Of a stretch of 64,000 nt of DNA, positions 17,475-26,808 are shown piece after piece. The notes under the pieces were generated by a model, which saw only the letters and a list, made by a program, of their open reading frames with translations, had not been told where the DNA came from and did not search any database. The stretch is taken from contig CAIOHR010000306.1 of assembly GCA_903858115.1 (NCBI GenBank), positions 1 through 64,000 on the forward strand, written 5' to 3'. Position 1 is the first letter of the stretch; the number at the start of each line of letters is the position of its first letter. The position numbers and the translations under genes were made by a program. The DNA comes from an uncultured Pirellula sp. (GTDB taxonomy: Bacteria > Planctomycetota > Planctomycetia > Pirellulales > Pirellulaceae).

Positions 17475-18810
17475 ATTCTCGAAATGTAGTGGAGAGGTTT
17501 TTACAACGATCCATTCGCTTTGCAAAATCTGAAAGAAACTCCACTCTCCACTGATTGACACTCTTCGCACCTGGATGCACACCTTCGGCGACTGAAGGAT
17601 GGGGATCGTCGATCCACCAGTTGGGATGCGAATCGGAAGTCGCTTTTGTGCGATCTTCTGAAGGTGGAACTGCTTGAAAAGAACCAACAAGTCCTTGGAG
17701 ATTGGGATGATCGCTTTTGATTTCATACGACCATAACTTGGCGTCGCGAGGAGAGAATCGAAATCGCAGTTTGTCATCTTCGATCACACCTTTGGAGCTT
17801 GGAACTCCCCGATCGAAAATCATCTCAGCGCTGTGTTGCGCAGAAAAATCGCTCGGTTTGGTAAGTACAAACTCGGTAACCCCAAACACTTCGACTTGAT
17901 CAACCTCTGTTGTCAGTCGATCGAAGGTCGTTTTGCGTCCATCCCAAATACGAACGTATTTTCCACCCCAACTAGGCTGCGTCGGATCTTCTGAAGTACC
18001 ACGCAGCAAGCGAGCAACCGACGGTGTGTCCCCCATCTTGATCGTCCCTTTGAGTTGGGTGCTGAAGTAGTCGCCGAGTGCACCGTGACCTGAGATGTGC
18101 TCCGACACGAAAGACTTGTTGCCCCATGGCTCGTTTTGCTCGCCACCAACAAACCAGCCGCGGTAGGTTGCGTTCGCCTCGATGATCCACAATAGGGGAT
18201 GGTTCTGCTCAACATAGTTATAAGCATTCACGCTCCACTTCTTGTTCGGACCGCCGATCCAGTAAACACGAAGCTTGGGCAAAACATCAGGAGCGTCATG
18301 CAGTGCCTGTGCAAGATCTTCGATACCACCCCAAACGAGAACATGCAGTGGTCGCGAGTCATCGCGCTTCGCGCACTGGATGATCCATTGCGAGCCCTCC
18401 GTTGGCTTGCCAACCCCAGAAGCGTTTGCCTCTTCGGTTTCACCTTGTTTGGTGATTGCTCTCAACGATTCGGCATTTGGATATCGGTCTGAGTGGCTCG
18501 TCAAGGTTCTGAAATCTTGTTCGTAGCGATCGATCACCTGGAGTATGTCCGACTTTCGTCCAGGTCCAAAGGGAGACGAGATCAAGCCTTCCAGGTCGAA
18601 GAGGTCAGCATAAACAAGCAGATGCACCATTGATTGAAAATCATCCGGATCCGTTCCGCCGATGTCGGTGGACACGAGGACTCGATGGCGGTGCCCTGTA
18701 AGTGCTCCATCGTCTAGCGTGGCGCTACTGCAAATGTTCATTAAAACGGAACTCGAAGTACCGACGGCAAGGATCGCGACGCATATCGATTTTGGGATCG
18801 TTGTAAACAT
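17467..18810 (-). CDS. DUF1593 nucleoside-hydrolase-like exported protein
   Basis: About 447 residues from ATG 18810. That start gives a signal peptide (SICVAILAVGTSSSVLMNICSSA) and begins 37 bp after the PL10 stop; an upstream start at 19005 would overlap the lyase. The N-terminal domain has RVLVSTDIGGTDPDDFQSM, matching the metal-binding Asp cluster of inosine/uridine-preferring nucleoside hydrolases, as in the DUF1593 family. The second half is beta-rich and typical of DUF1593 C-terminal domains. Members are often found in plant-polysaccharide loci of planctomycetes and Bacteroidetes, but their substrate is not established. It is the last gene of the pectin operon and its 3' end lies within a REP. 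Confidence 0.8.
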   Translation of the reverse strand: MFTTIPKSICVAILAVGTSSSVLMNICSSATLDDGALTGHRHRVLVSTDIGGTDPDDFQSMVHLLVYADLFDLEGLISSPFGPGRKSDILQVIDRYEQDFRTLTSHSDRYPNAESLRAITKQGETEEANASGVGKPTEGSQWIIQCAKRDDSRPLHVLVWGGIEDLAQALHDAPDVLPKLRVYWIGGPNKKWSVNAYNYVEQNHPLLWIIEANATYRGWFVGGEQNEPWGNKSFVSEHISGHGALGDYFSTQLKGTIKMGDTPSVARLLRGTSEDPTQPSWGGKYVRIWDGRKTTFDRLTTEVDQVEVFGVTEFVLTKPSDFSAQHSAEMIFDRGVPSSKGVIEDDKLRFRFSPRDAKLWSYEIKSDHPNLQGLVGSFQAVPPSEDRTKATSDSHPNWWIDDPHPSVAEGVHPGAKSVNQWRVEFLSDFAKRMDRCKNLSTTFRECR

Positions 18811-18847
18811 GGATGGATCTTCTTCTGATCGGAGCTGCCACGAAGAA

Positions 18848-19858
18848 TTAACGATGGGGCCACTTCGCATACGCATTGGCCAAACTGGAGCCCCAATTAC
18901 CATACCATGCATACCCATTTCTACGTTCGCTACCGATCTCTTCGAGATTGTACTTGGGTACACCATCCCGATCGCAGAAGAACGGGCGGTTCGTTTCAAT
19001 TTCATAGAACCGCGCCCAAACGGGGGGAGCGGATTCGTCCTTAGTCACTTTTCGGTCACCATTTATCTTTTCAATTCTGGCACCTTCGATTTTTGCCGAC
19101 TCGAACCAAGCGACTCCGGCTTTGACGGCGCGAATAACTTCGGGTGAAGGGTTTGACAGACCCATCAAAAAATTCAATATGCCAGCGCTCTCTGAACCAC
19201 TGAGGGAGGCAAGTTCATAGCTTCGTGCCTTGGCTGGAGCCAGTGTAACGGCATCGTGCTGCGCGCACCAAACCGTTGGCGTGCCGTTCACGACCACTTG
19301 GCACTTTACAATACAATCGATACCCCGTTCGATCGCTTTCGTTGCCTTGTCGCGGCGATTGGCATCGAGGAAAGAAAACTCTTTGGCCGTGGTGGCGCTT
19401 TGGAGAAACTCTAAGAGTCGCACCATGCAATTGTCGTTGAAGGTAATGTGCGTGTAGTATCCTTTGCGAAGAGGGAAGTATTGCGGCCACCCTCCGTTTG
19501 CATACTGTGCCTCTAAGATATGATCGAATCCTTTGAGGAATGCCTTTTCATAGCGACCGTCTCCTGTCAACGTGAAAGCACGTGCCAACGCTCGCAACTC
19601 GCCAGTGGTCGCTCCGTTGTCAAATGTACCTTGGAGCTTTTTACGATCGCCCGAGTACGCTTTGGTTGTAGTATCTTTGTTCTTTGGCCAATCACCGTGA
19701 TCGGATTGCCAGGAGAGAAGGTGCTCCATCGATTGACGGCCCTCGTCGCTGAGAAACCAACTGTCAGGCTTCTTCGATAGATCTGCGGCCAGCAAATTGC
19801 TCGGAGACAAAAACAGCCAACTGAGCGAAGTAAAGACGATTGCCGAGAGTCGGATCAT
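18848..19858 (-). CDS. Pectate lyase, PL10 family
   Basis: A 336-residue secreted pectate lyase (PelA/Pel-15E type, polysaccharide lyase family 10), which cleaves polygalacturonate by beta-elimination. A signal peptide ends LLAADL. Family motifs are HGDWPKN, FDNGATTGELRALA, AQYANGGWPQYFPLR, TFNDNCMVRLLEFL, VWCAQHD and ASLSGSESAGILNFLM, then RFYEIETNRPFFCDRDG and RRNGYAWYG. Length is as expected for a single catalytic domain. It sits in the minus-strand pectin cluster between the DUF3826 remnant and the DUF1593 gene. Confidence 0.92.
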   Translation of the reverse strand: MIRLSAIVFTSLSWLFLSPSNLLAADLSKKPDSWFLSDEGRQSMEHLLSWQSDHGDWPKNKDTTTKAYSGDRKKLQGTFDNGATTGELRALARAFTLTGDGRYEKAFLKGFDHILEAQYANGGWPQYFPLRKGYYTHITFNDNCMVRLLEFLQSATTAKEFSFLDANRRDKATKAIERGIDCIVKCQVVVNGTPTVWCAQHDAVTLAPAKARSYELASLSGSESAGILNFLMGLSNPSPEVIRAVKAGVAWFESAKIEGARIEKINGDRKVTKDESAPPVWARFYEIETNRPFFCDRDGVPKYNLEEIGSERRNGYAWYGNWGSSLANAYAKWPHR

Positions 19859-19932
19859 AATGGAGCCCTTTCAGTCTCTAGGTTTGTATTCTGTCAAGTT
19901 GCGCACATGAGGCTACAGCCGTTTATTGTATC

Positions 19933-20522
19933 TCATGGCCGTTTGCTTTTGACCCAGGCTTGATAGCGTTTTTGATAGCCGTATCCGAAGTCGTCGAACG
20001 AGTGCTCGTTGCATACTTTGTACTTTTTGAAGATCTTCACGATTTGTCCGTCTGTCCAGGCTGCTAACGAATCCTCGCGGGCCTGCACCATGCGTTCCCA
20101 TAAGACATCTTTCTCGGTATCCGTCATCTCCGGGACCATCTCGACGTAAGCATCAAATGTGCGTTTGGCCCCGGGTGATCGGGTGCAGCCCAAGCGGCAT
20201 TCAATCGTTCGTCCACTTGTTGATGCCATGCCCAAAGACGACTGAAGTGCTGAATAATCGCGGCCTCTGTCTTTTGAGCAGTTCCCTCATCCTTTACCTC
20301 TAATCGTTCCGTCAGACGTTTGGCTTTGTTGTCGATGTCGCGTCGAACGTCCTCCGGTAAGTCCAGCGTCCACCACTTCGGTGGGTTCCCGTTGTCGATT
20401 GCCGCTTGTGCTTTGATGGCAACCGTCGCTGCCGTGTCAGCTATCACGAGTGCATCGTTGAAAACAGCACCGTTGAAAATGGAAACGAAAAGAAGAAAGG
20501 TTGTTCGGAATACATTTCGCAT
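19933..20522 (-). pseudogene. DUF3826 gene interrupted by a one-base frameshift
   Basis: Two overlapping frames form one DUF3826-type protein. The first, from ATG 20522 with a signal peptide, runs to LNAAWAAPDHPG. The second continues AKRTFDAYVEMVPEMTDTEKDVLWERMVQAREDSL to the stop at 19933. A single extra base in the CCCGGGG run near 20172 would join them (DHPG-AKRTFDAYVEM). DUF3826 genes often accompany pectin-degrading enzymes; their role is unknown. The product also seems short in the middle compared with family members as I recall them. Either a true pseudogene, a programmed shift or a homopolymer sequencing error. Confidence 0.75.
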
Positions 20523-20557
20523 CGGCAAATTCACTCCCACCGAAAGTACAAAGGACC

Positions 20558-22210
20558 TTAGCTACCAGCCCGTTGCGGATCTGTTGCGTTGATGAACTCT
20601 TCTACATTGTTGTACCCATCGCTGTCGCTATCCAACCCGGAATCCGATTTATTGTTGGGGTCCAGTTTGTTCAGTCTCTCCCAATCATCGGGCAATCCGT
20701 CTTGATCGCTGTCTCGATAGGGAGTTCCTTTGTACTCAGGATAGCCGCCCACTTCATTGGGGTCGGTAATGAAGCCGACCTTCACACCGTCGGCCAGTTC
20801 GTCGATGTATTTCTGCGCGTAGCCCACTTGTGCGGCCAGCTCTAGCGAAGATATAGCAACCTTCGTTTCAGCAACTTTCCCGGACCGAACCGATTCAATA
20901 ATGCGTTTATCGACGGCGTCTCGAACCGGTAACGTAGCGCCTGAGCTCTGCAAGACATGCTCGAAGGCTGTCTTGGCATCCACCAACTGAATCTTGGCAT
21001 AAGGATATGGCTCATTGGAGCGAATCTTAGGCAGCACCTCTTCGACTGGAGCTCGCGAAGAAGGTTGAACGCCACCCTTCCAGTTGTCTTGGCTGACTTC
21101 CGGATAGCCTTCGATGAAATTGCCATTAACATACGCTTTGCCATAATTGTCGAAGACTACTTTACTACGTTCCGATTCCGGTTTGAGCAAACGATAAGCG
21201 ATAGCTTCTCGCGGTGTGCCTGGTCCTGGTTTGAAGTAGTTGTTGATGATGTTAAAGAAGCTGCGATGGTCGCCGCCGTCCACGGTGCGATGCCGATAGT
21301 TGAAGACAACGTTGTTGGCAAAGGTAAAGTCGCCGTACATGCCAACACTTGGATTGCGACCGGTGTTGCAGGCCCACAAGTTATTGACAAATGTACTATT
21401 CAATCCACCTATAGTTGAACCAAATGCGTGGTGATACACGTTCAGCGCTTCGGAGAAGATCGAGTTCTGGATTGTGATGTTGACCGTCGGCAGCTTTTGA
21501 TCAGGACCACCGCCTGGTGGCGTGTACATGTGTCGGTACATCGACATGTTTTCATCTAGACCCCACGAGGCGGAAACGTGATCGATCATAATGTTGCCGA
21601 TCGGATTGCCGCCAATGGAATCGTTACGATCTCCGGCGTCCATCGCGCCGCGACGAAATCGCATGTGCCGGATAATCACGTCGTGCGTTTCGAGCTCGAC
21701 CGTGTTTCCTGCAATGCAGACTCCATCGCCCGGCGCGGTGTTGCCTGCAATCGTAATGTAAGGCGCTCGGATACGAATACGATCGTTCAGGCGAATAATT
21801 CCGGCGACATTGAATAGAACGATTCTTGGGCCGGCTGCTTCACAAGCTTCACGAAAACTGCCCGGACCATCATCGTTCAGATTGGTAACGACCATCACTG
21901 TGCCGCTTCGACCGCCAAAGCTATACATGCCACCTCCCTGCGCGCCGGGAAAGGCAGGAATATCGGCTTGAGGCAGATCTTTGGGCTCGGCGGCCCAGGG
22001 AATGTAAGGCTTGTTGTGTTTCGATCCTGCCTCGATGCTGGGCAGAGTCTTTTCAAAGATCGCATCGCTACGACTATCTGCTGCCTTCTGCTTTGCCGTC
22101 GCGGCCGCAAACGCTTCGGACGATAACCGTGGATAGCCTTGTGCACAGAGTTGCAGCGAGCATGCGAGACTTGATAGAAGAGTTACAAAAATAAGAGTAG
22201 CAGGTTTCAT
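20558..22210 (-). CDS. Pectate lyase-like protein, PL1 type, with C-terminal calcium repeats
   Basis: A 550-residue secreted right-handed beta-helix protein of polysaccharide lyase family 1. A signal peptide ends LQLCAQ. The catalytic domain starts at FPGAQGGGMYSFGGRSG and shows VTNLNDDGPGSFREA, APYITIAGNTAPGDGVCI, VIIRHMRFRRG, IMIDHVSASWGLDENMS and NNVVFNYRHRT, the pattern of planctomycete PL1 lyases. The C-terminus has Asp-rich calcium-binding steps of the thrombospondin-3/dockerin type (DSDQDGLPDDWE, DSDSDGYNNVEEF). It starts 30 bp after the larger paralogue, so both are probably co-transcribed. Confidence 0.88.
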   Translation of the reverse strand: MKPATLIFVTLLSSLACSLQLCAQGYPRLSSEAFAAATAKQKAADSRSDAIFEKTLPSIEAGSKHNKPYIPWAAEPKDLPQADIPAFPGAQGGGMYSFGGRSGTVMVVTNLNDDGPGSFREACEAAGPRIVLFNVAGIIRLNDRIRIRAPYITIAGNTAPGDGVCIAGNTVELETHDVIIRHMRFRRGAMDAGDRNDSIGGNPIGNIMIDHVSASWGLDENMSMYRHMYTPPGGGPDQKLPTVNITIQNSIFSEALNVYHHAFGSTIGGLNSTFVNNLWACNTGRNPSVGMYGDFTFANNVVFNYRHRTVDGGDHRSFFNIINNYFKPGPGTPREAIAYRLLKPESERSKVVFDNYGKAYVNGNFIEGYPEVSQDNWKGGVQPSSRAPVEEVLPKIRSNEPYPYAKIQLVDAKTAFEHVLQSSGATLPVRDAVDKRIIESVRSGKVAETKVAISSLELAAQVGYAQKYIDELADGVKVGFITDPNEVGGYPEYKGTPYRDSDQDGLPDDWERLNKLDPNNKSDSGLDSDSDGYNNVEEFINATDPQRAGS

Positions 22211-22240
22211 AAGATAAGTGCTTGAGGTAAGAGCAGTGGT

Positions 22241-24577
22241 TTACTTGCTGGCTGGCCGTGCAAGTTCGGCGAGGTACATTTCCAAAACCGTTACTCCGCG
22301 GGGTTCCAACGCCTGGTTCTGATCCGATTGGTTAGGATTCAGTTGATGAGCGATCTCCCAAGCGTCGGGAAGTCCGTCGCGATCGCTGTCTGTGGGAGGC
22401 TCTGCCGTTCGCAGCTCAGGCCATCCACCAACATCGTGTTGCGAGTCGATGATGCCCGGCAAGCCTGTCTTGCTGCCTTTGCTGGTTGCGATTCGTTGAA
22501 GCGTATCGTTGATCACACGTTTATCGACGGCATCCAATCCGGCGTGATTCGCACCTACATCGCCGACAACCTCTTGCAGCAACTCGGCAGCCGTATGTGT
22601 CTTCATTAGCGGATCACAAAAGGGCTCATTCAGCTTAATCGCATTTACCAGTTCCGAATCGACCTTCACCGCATTGGCCCAGTTATCGCCTTGTTCCCGA
22701 AAGTAGCCTTCCATGCGGTTCCCTGCTACAAAATACTGCTGTCGATCGTGCGGGTATCCGGCGTCAGGTTTGAGCAGATGGAACACTTGTGTGGCGGGAC
22801 CAGGGATGTACAAGTTATTGACTAGGTTCAATGCTTTGACACCACCATCGTTGGTGCGATGCCGCCAGTTGTAGACCACGTTGTTACGAATATCCAATCG
22901 TCCTGCGAACTCGCCGCCGCGAGTCAAGCCACCAGCCAAACTCCAATTCCTTCCCGCACAATGGGCTAACAGATTGTGATGAAAGCTGCCGATGTCCCCG
23001 GAAATACTTCCAGCGAATGAATGCCCCGAGCCTTCCTTGTACTTCTTGTGATTGGCTACGTTCAACGCCTCGGCCACGATGCAACGTTGCAAAGTGATAT
23101 TTTTGGCACTGCGGGAACTGACCGCTTCATCGATGCTCCAGCTAATCGAGCAGTGATCGAAGATCGAATGATCTGTACTGGCAAATCCGGTGCCATCCAT
23201 CGTGCTGCCAGATTCATCACCGACGCGCAATCGCATATGGCGCATGATGACATCGTGTGTGCCGAAGCAACCGAAGGTGTATCCGCGAACGCAGATGCCA
23301 TCCCCGGGTGCTGTTTGACCTGCAATGGTCACATAGGGATTGCGGATCAGCAGTTTGCTCTTCAGTTGTATTGTGCCCCCGACCCGAAAGACGATCGTCC
23401 GCGGACCTTCGGCTTCGACTGCCTCGCGCAACGAGCCAGGGCCGGAATCGTCCAGGTTGGTAACCTGAATTACGCGGCCACCACGTCCGCCGATCGCAAA
23501 CCGGCCATAGCCTTCCGCTGAAGGAAACGCATCATGACGAACACGGAATCGAAGCACCTTGCCGGTGACAATCGAACCGTCTTCGTATTCGCAATCCACC
23601 CGCCAAAAATGATCTCGCAAGAAATCGGTTGCATCGGTTGGCCAACTTAGCTGCTTGGTCGTACCGCAATATTCCGCCGACTTCCGATCGGCTCGTGCCA
23701 ATACTTTGGAGTCTAAACCGCGATAGACGTGGTAGCTTCGCAACTGTCGAGTCTGAGGAGAACCGGCAACGGGGTCTGTTGTTGGACTGAGCTGAGTGTC
23801 GCAAACGCGGGGAGCTTGCCAAGTCAACGTGGGGCATTCGATTGTGTGTTCGTCTCCATGAGCGGGCGTCGGAACGCGAATGGATCGAGCTGGATCGGGA
23901 ATGTCGATTGCAAAGCCGTTGAGGATGACCGCTTGGTCGGAGAGGCTGGGCAAGCACTTGACGAGCAACTGTTGGCCAGCAGCGAACTCAAATTCGAAAT
24001 GTGCGATGGCTGCATTGTCGTCGTGCTTGACTTGGTACGAAGGATTCACGGTCGAGGCTATGATCGTACCAACATCGGATAACTCGACTGAGACACGAAT
24101 CGACTGTGATGCAGCGTTGGCGTCCCAATGGTTGTGCCAAGTCGTCAAGCTGTGTTTACCAGCGCTTAGCCCTGAGATCGTAAGCATCAGTCCATCGCCT
24201 GACTGCTGCGTGACTACACCATCGGAGCTGATTGTCGATCCGTGGTCGTAACCAGCTTTCCACCATCCCCACGCCAGATCGCCACTCACAACACTATCGT
24301 TGACGGTTGTGATGCGAGCTTGAAGCGGGCCAATGCTTTGCTCTGAGGACTTCCCGGGCTGGATCACCCAGTTATGGGCCAGCTTGGTGCGCACATCGCT
24401 TCGCCCGTTATCTGGATTGAAGTCAACCACGATAGCCGCGGTGTCGTCCAGAGCTTGCGTGGCCTTCGATGGGTTCGCGATCATTGAAAGTGCCATGCAC
24501 ATAGCTAAGAAAGCGACTCGTGGCGCGAGCATGTCGAGCATGTGCAAACAACGGAATCGATTCAAGCGGAGGTTCAT
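22241..24577 (-). CDS. Large pectate lyase-like protein, PL1 type
   Basis: About 778 residues. The start ATG 24577 overlaps the TGA of the GH127 gene (ATGA), which implies translational coupling. After a signal peptide (ending about NPSKA), residues about 40-350 hold two beta-sandwich-like domains, including a stretch of the kind used for carbohydrate binding or fibronectin-like spacers. A PL1 beta-helix follows, starting at FPSAEGYGRFAIGGRGGRV with VTNLDDSGPGSLREAVEA, NPYVTIAGQTAPGDGICV, VIMRHMRLRVG and NNVVYNWRHRTNDGG. The C-terminus has one DSDRDGLPDAWE calcium-binding step. Predicted role: extracellular cleavage of pectin or rhamnogalacturonan backbones. Confidence 0.85.
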   Translation of the reverse strand: MNLRLNRFRCLHMLDMLAPRVAFLAMCMALSMIANPSKATQALDDTAAIVVDFNPDNGRSDVRTKLAHNWVIQPGKSSEQSIGPLQARITTVNDSVVSGDLAWGWWKAGYDHGSTISSDGVVTQQSGDGLMLTISGLSAGKHSLTTWHNHWDANAASQSIRVSVELSDVGTIIASTVNPSYQVKHDDNAAIAHFEFEFAAGQQLLVKCLPSLSDQAVILNGFAIDIPDPARSIRVPTPAHGDEHTIECPTLTWQAPRVCDTQLSPTTDPVAGSPQTRQLRSYHVYRGLDSKVLARADRKSAEYCGTTKQLSWPTDATDFLRDHFWRVDCEYEDGSIVTGKVLRFRVRHDAFPSAEGYGRFAIGGRGGRVIQVTNLDDSGPGSLREAVEAEGPRTIVFRVGGTIQLKSKLLIRNPYVTIAGQTAPGDGICVRGYTFGCFGTHDVIMRHMRLRVGDESGSTMDGTGFASTDHSIFDHCSISWSIDEAVSSRSAKNITLQRCIVAEALNVANHKKYKEGSGHSFAGSISGDIGSFHHNLLAHCAGRNWSLAGGLTRGGEFAGRLDIRNNVVYNWRHRTNDGGVKALNLVNNLYIPGPATQVFHLLKPDAGYPHDRQQYFVAGNRMEGYFREQGDNWANAVKVDSELVNAIKLNEPFCDPLMKTHTAAELLQEVVGDVGANHAGLDAVDKRVINDTLQRIATSKGSKTGLPGIIDSQHDVGGWPELRTAEPPTDSDRDGLPDAWEIAHQLNPNQSDQNQALEPRGVTVLEMYLAELARPASK

Positions 24578-26649
24578 GGTTGTACGGCAATCCAAACAGA
24601 CATTTCAGAAGGACCGCGATTACCCCACGCATAATAAGGAGTGAGTTTTGCCAAAACAGTCTTGGTTGGATTGGCGACATAGGGACGATACAGTGGGTTG
24701 GCTTTATTGGTGCTCGATCGATCGTCGGTGCTGACGAGCAATGGACCTTGAAGCTGCGGTACGCTGGCGAGCTGTCCCGACCCGAACACTAACTTCCAAT
24801 CTTTTTCTGAGCCAGCGTCGATGCTAACCTGCTGAACTCGAGCCTTTTCCGGAAGGTCGTTGGATTCAACACAGTAGACTAGTGGTCCACGGCGAACAGC
24901 GATTTGTCCTTGACACTCTTCGACCAGGGGATGAGCCGCAAGATATTGCACGGGCATATCCAACTGCAATTCGATGGTGTCGCCAACCTGCCATTGCCGT
25001 TCGATATAGGCGATCGAACTGGGTTGAAGCTCCTGCGATTGCGGTTTCCCATTGACAATGATCTTCGCTGTGTTGCACCAACCCGGGATGCGTAGGCCAA
25101 TCGAATACAGGTCGTTCGGTGCGGACTGGACCTGGATGCGAACTTGGCCGTGCGAAGGGTAGTCGGATTGTTGCTTTAGCGAGATCCGCTGATTGTTTCC
25201 AAGCGAGACGTCTAATTGATTGGAACCATACAGCAGAACGACAGTTGATTTATCGTCAACGCAGTAGGCCAATCGACCGACTTGCGCGATGGTCCTCGCA
25301 ACGTTCGGAGGACAGCAATAACAACTAATCCAACTTTCACGTTGTCGCGGCCAACGAAGCTGCGTTGGCAACTGGTCTAGTTGCCGTAGCGTGTTGGTGT
25401 AGAAGAATCGCTCGCCATCCAAACTGACTCCGGCCAAGACGGCGTTGTAGAGCGAGTTCTCCAAGGCATCGATGTACTTGGCTTGGCGAGTGATCTGCCA
25501 CATGCGATGATTCCACAGCACATTGCCGATCGCCGCACAGGTTTCGTTGTGCGCGGTCGAATTGGGTAGCTGGTAATTGCGACCGTAGGCCTGATGAATA
25601 CGTGTGATGGACTTCTGCTTGTCGGAACCGTCAGGCGATGCGCCATCGTAAAGAGCTCCGCAACCGCCCGTGATGTAGATCTTGCGATGATGGACGCTAT
25701 CCCAGCACGCGGTCAGTGTTTCAAGGAGACTCACGTCCTTTGTTTCCAAAAAAAGATCCGCTGCACCAGCGTATAGATAGTTCGCGCGCACCGCATGGCC
25801 CACCGCTTCGCGTTGTTGGGTAAAGGGGATGCGATCTTGATTGTCGTCGCCGCCGCCATCGACCAGATCGCGCATACTCAACCATCGTTGGCACAATTGA
25901 AGGTAGCGTCGATCTCCGGTGGTGCGATAGAGATCCAAGGTGCCTATGTAATGCGCCGGACAGATGGCGTGTCGAGCCCGCGAGGCATCGGGTTTGCTGA
26001 ACTCGTGATCCAAGTAGTCGGCTGCTTTGATCGCGACATCCAGCAGACTGCGATCACCGGTGGCGTCGAAGTGAACCACTGCCGCGGTCATCAGGTGACC
26101 CATGTTGTACATTTCGAAGTTGGCGGGATCGCCTAGAGGCTTCGCATCTCCTTGATTGTTGCGTCCAGCGATAAGTACGGGCGTGTGGATGTAGCCGTCG
26201 GAGCGTTGGGCAGAAGCGATGACCGCAATCACTTCGTTCAAAAGGCTTCGAAGTTCGGGATCGGAAGATTGCGCGTAGTAAGCCGAGAGAGCTTCGATCC
26301 ACTTGTAACAATCGCCATCGTTCCAAGCTGGCCCGCGATGTTTGCCGTCAGCCAATCCGGCTGCGATACGAAAGTTCTGAACAAAGTGCGACTTGTCTGA
26401 CCCCAACATCAGTGGCGTCATCGAGTTCGTTAAGCCGTGGAGGGATTGATGCAAACGGGATCCCCAAAAGCTCTCGGCATTCCATCGCACTGCACTTATT
26501 GGAACTTGGATCTGTTTGCGGTGCTTCAAGTCCTCTGCGAAGCTGTTGCTAGCCCAGCCGAGTGTGCCAAATAGATACAAGAATATGGCTTGTACGGATA
26601 TGCACAGTTGCTTTGTGCACAGTGGCTTGATGGGGAAGGAAGTCGACAT
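24574..26649 (-). CDS. GH127 beta-L-arabinofuranosidase-like protein (DUF1680)
   Basis: A 691-residue exported protein of glycoside hydrolase family 127. In characterised members a Cys nucleophile in a zinc-binding Cys cluster, with a Glu acid/base, removes beta-L-arabinofuranose. Here the set is complete: Glu369 and Cys371 (HNETCAAIG) and Cys443, Cys445, Cys446 (SCYCCPPNVAR). An (alpha/alpha)6-barrel pattern precedes them (RGPAWNDGDCYKWIEA, QRSDGYIHTPV, QREAVGHAVRANYLYAGAAD). A signal peptide ends NSFAED. It is the first gene of the minus-strand pectin operon and likely removes arabinose side chains of pectin. Confidence 0.9.
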   Translation of the reverse strand: MSTSFPIKPLCTKQLCISVQAIFLYLFGTLGWASNSFAEDLKHRKQIQVPISAVRWNAESFWGSRLHQSLHGLTNSMTPLMLGSDKSHFVQNFRIAAGLADGKHRGPAWNDGDCYKWIEALSAYYAQSSDPELRSLLNEVIAVIASAQRSDGYIHTPVLIAGRNNQGDAKPLGDPANFEMYNMGHLMTAAVVHFDATGDRSLLDVAIKAADYLDHEFSKPDASRARHAICPAHYIGTLDLYRTTGDRRYLQLCQRWLSMRDLVDGGGDDNQDRIPFTQQREAVGHAVRANYLYAGAADLFLETKDVSLLETLTACWDSVHHRKIYITGGCGALYDGASPDGSDKQKSITRIHQAYGRNYQLPNSTAHNETCAAIGNVLWNHRMWQITRQAKYIDALENSLYNAVLAGVSLDGERFFYTNTLRQLDQLPTQLRWPRQRESWISCYCCPPNVARTIAQVGRLAYCVDDKSTVVLLYGSNQLDVSLGNNQRISLKQQSDYPSHGQVRIQVQSAPNDLYSIGLRIPGWCNTAKIIVNGKPQSQELQPSSIAYIERQWQVGDTIELQLDMPVQYLAAHPLVEECQGQIAVRRGPLVYCVESNDLPEKARVQQVSIDAGSEKDWKLVFGSGQLASVPQLQGPLLVSTDDRSSTNKANPLYRPYVANPTKTVLAKLTPYYAWGNRGPSEMSVWIAVQP

Positions 26650-26741
26650 TTATCACGGACCATAGTCTTGCAGGTCGAAGCCGGTTAAGAGTACCTTAAT
26701 CGCAGGCAAGTGAATTCTCATGCTCATCGGTGCTATGAACG

Positions 26742-26760
26742 TCAGTTTAGGTCAAACTGA
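26742..26760. promoter_or_regulatory. Perfect inverted repeat, candidate GntR operator
   Basis: TCAGTTT (26742-26748) and AAACTGA (26754-26760) pair perfectly around AGGTC. The site lies in the 159-bp gap between the divergent GH127 operon and the GntR-family gene, 48 bp before the regulator's start. Its size (7-5-7) suits a dimeric GntR/FCD repressor. Binding is inferred. Confidence 0.5.
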
Positions 26761-26808
26761 GATCCCAGTACAGTACGTAAACGCTTTGCTCTGACAATTG
26801 GACGTTAC

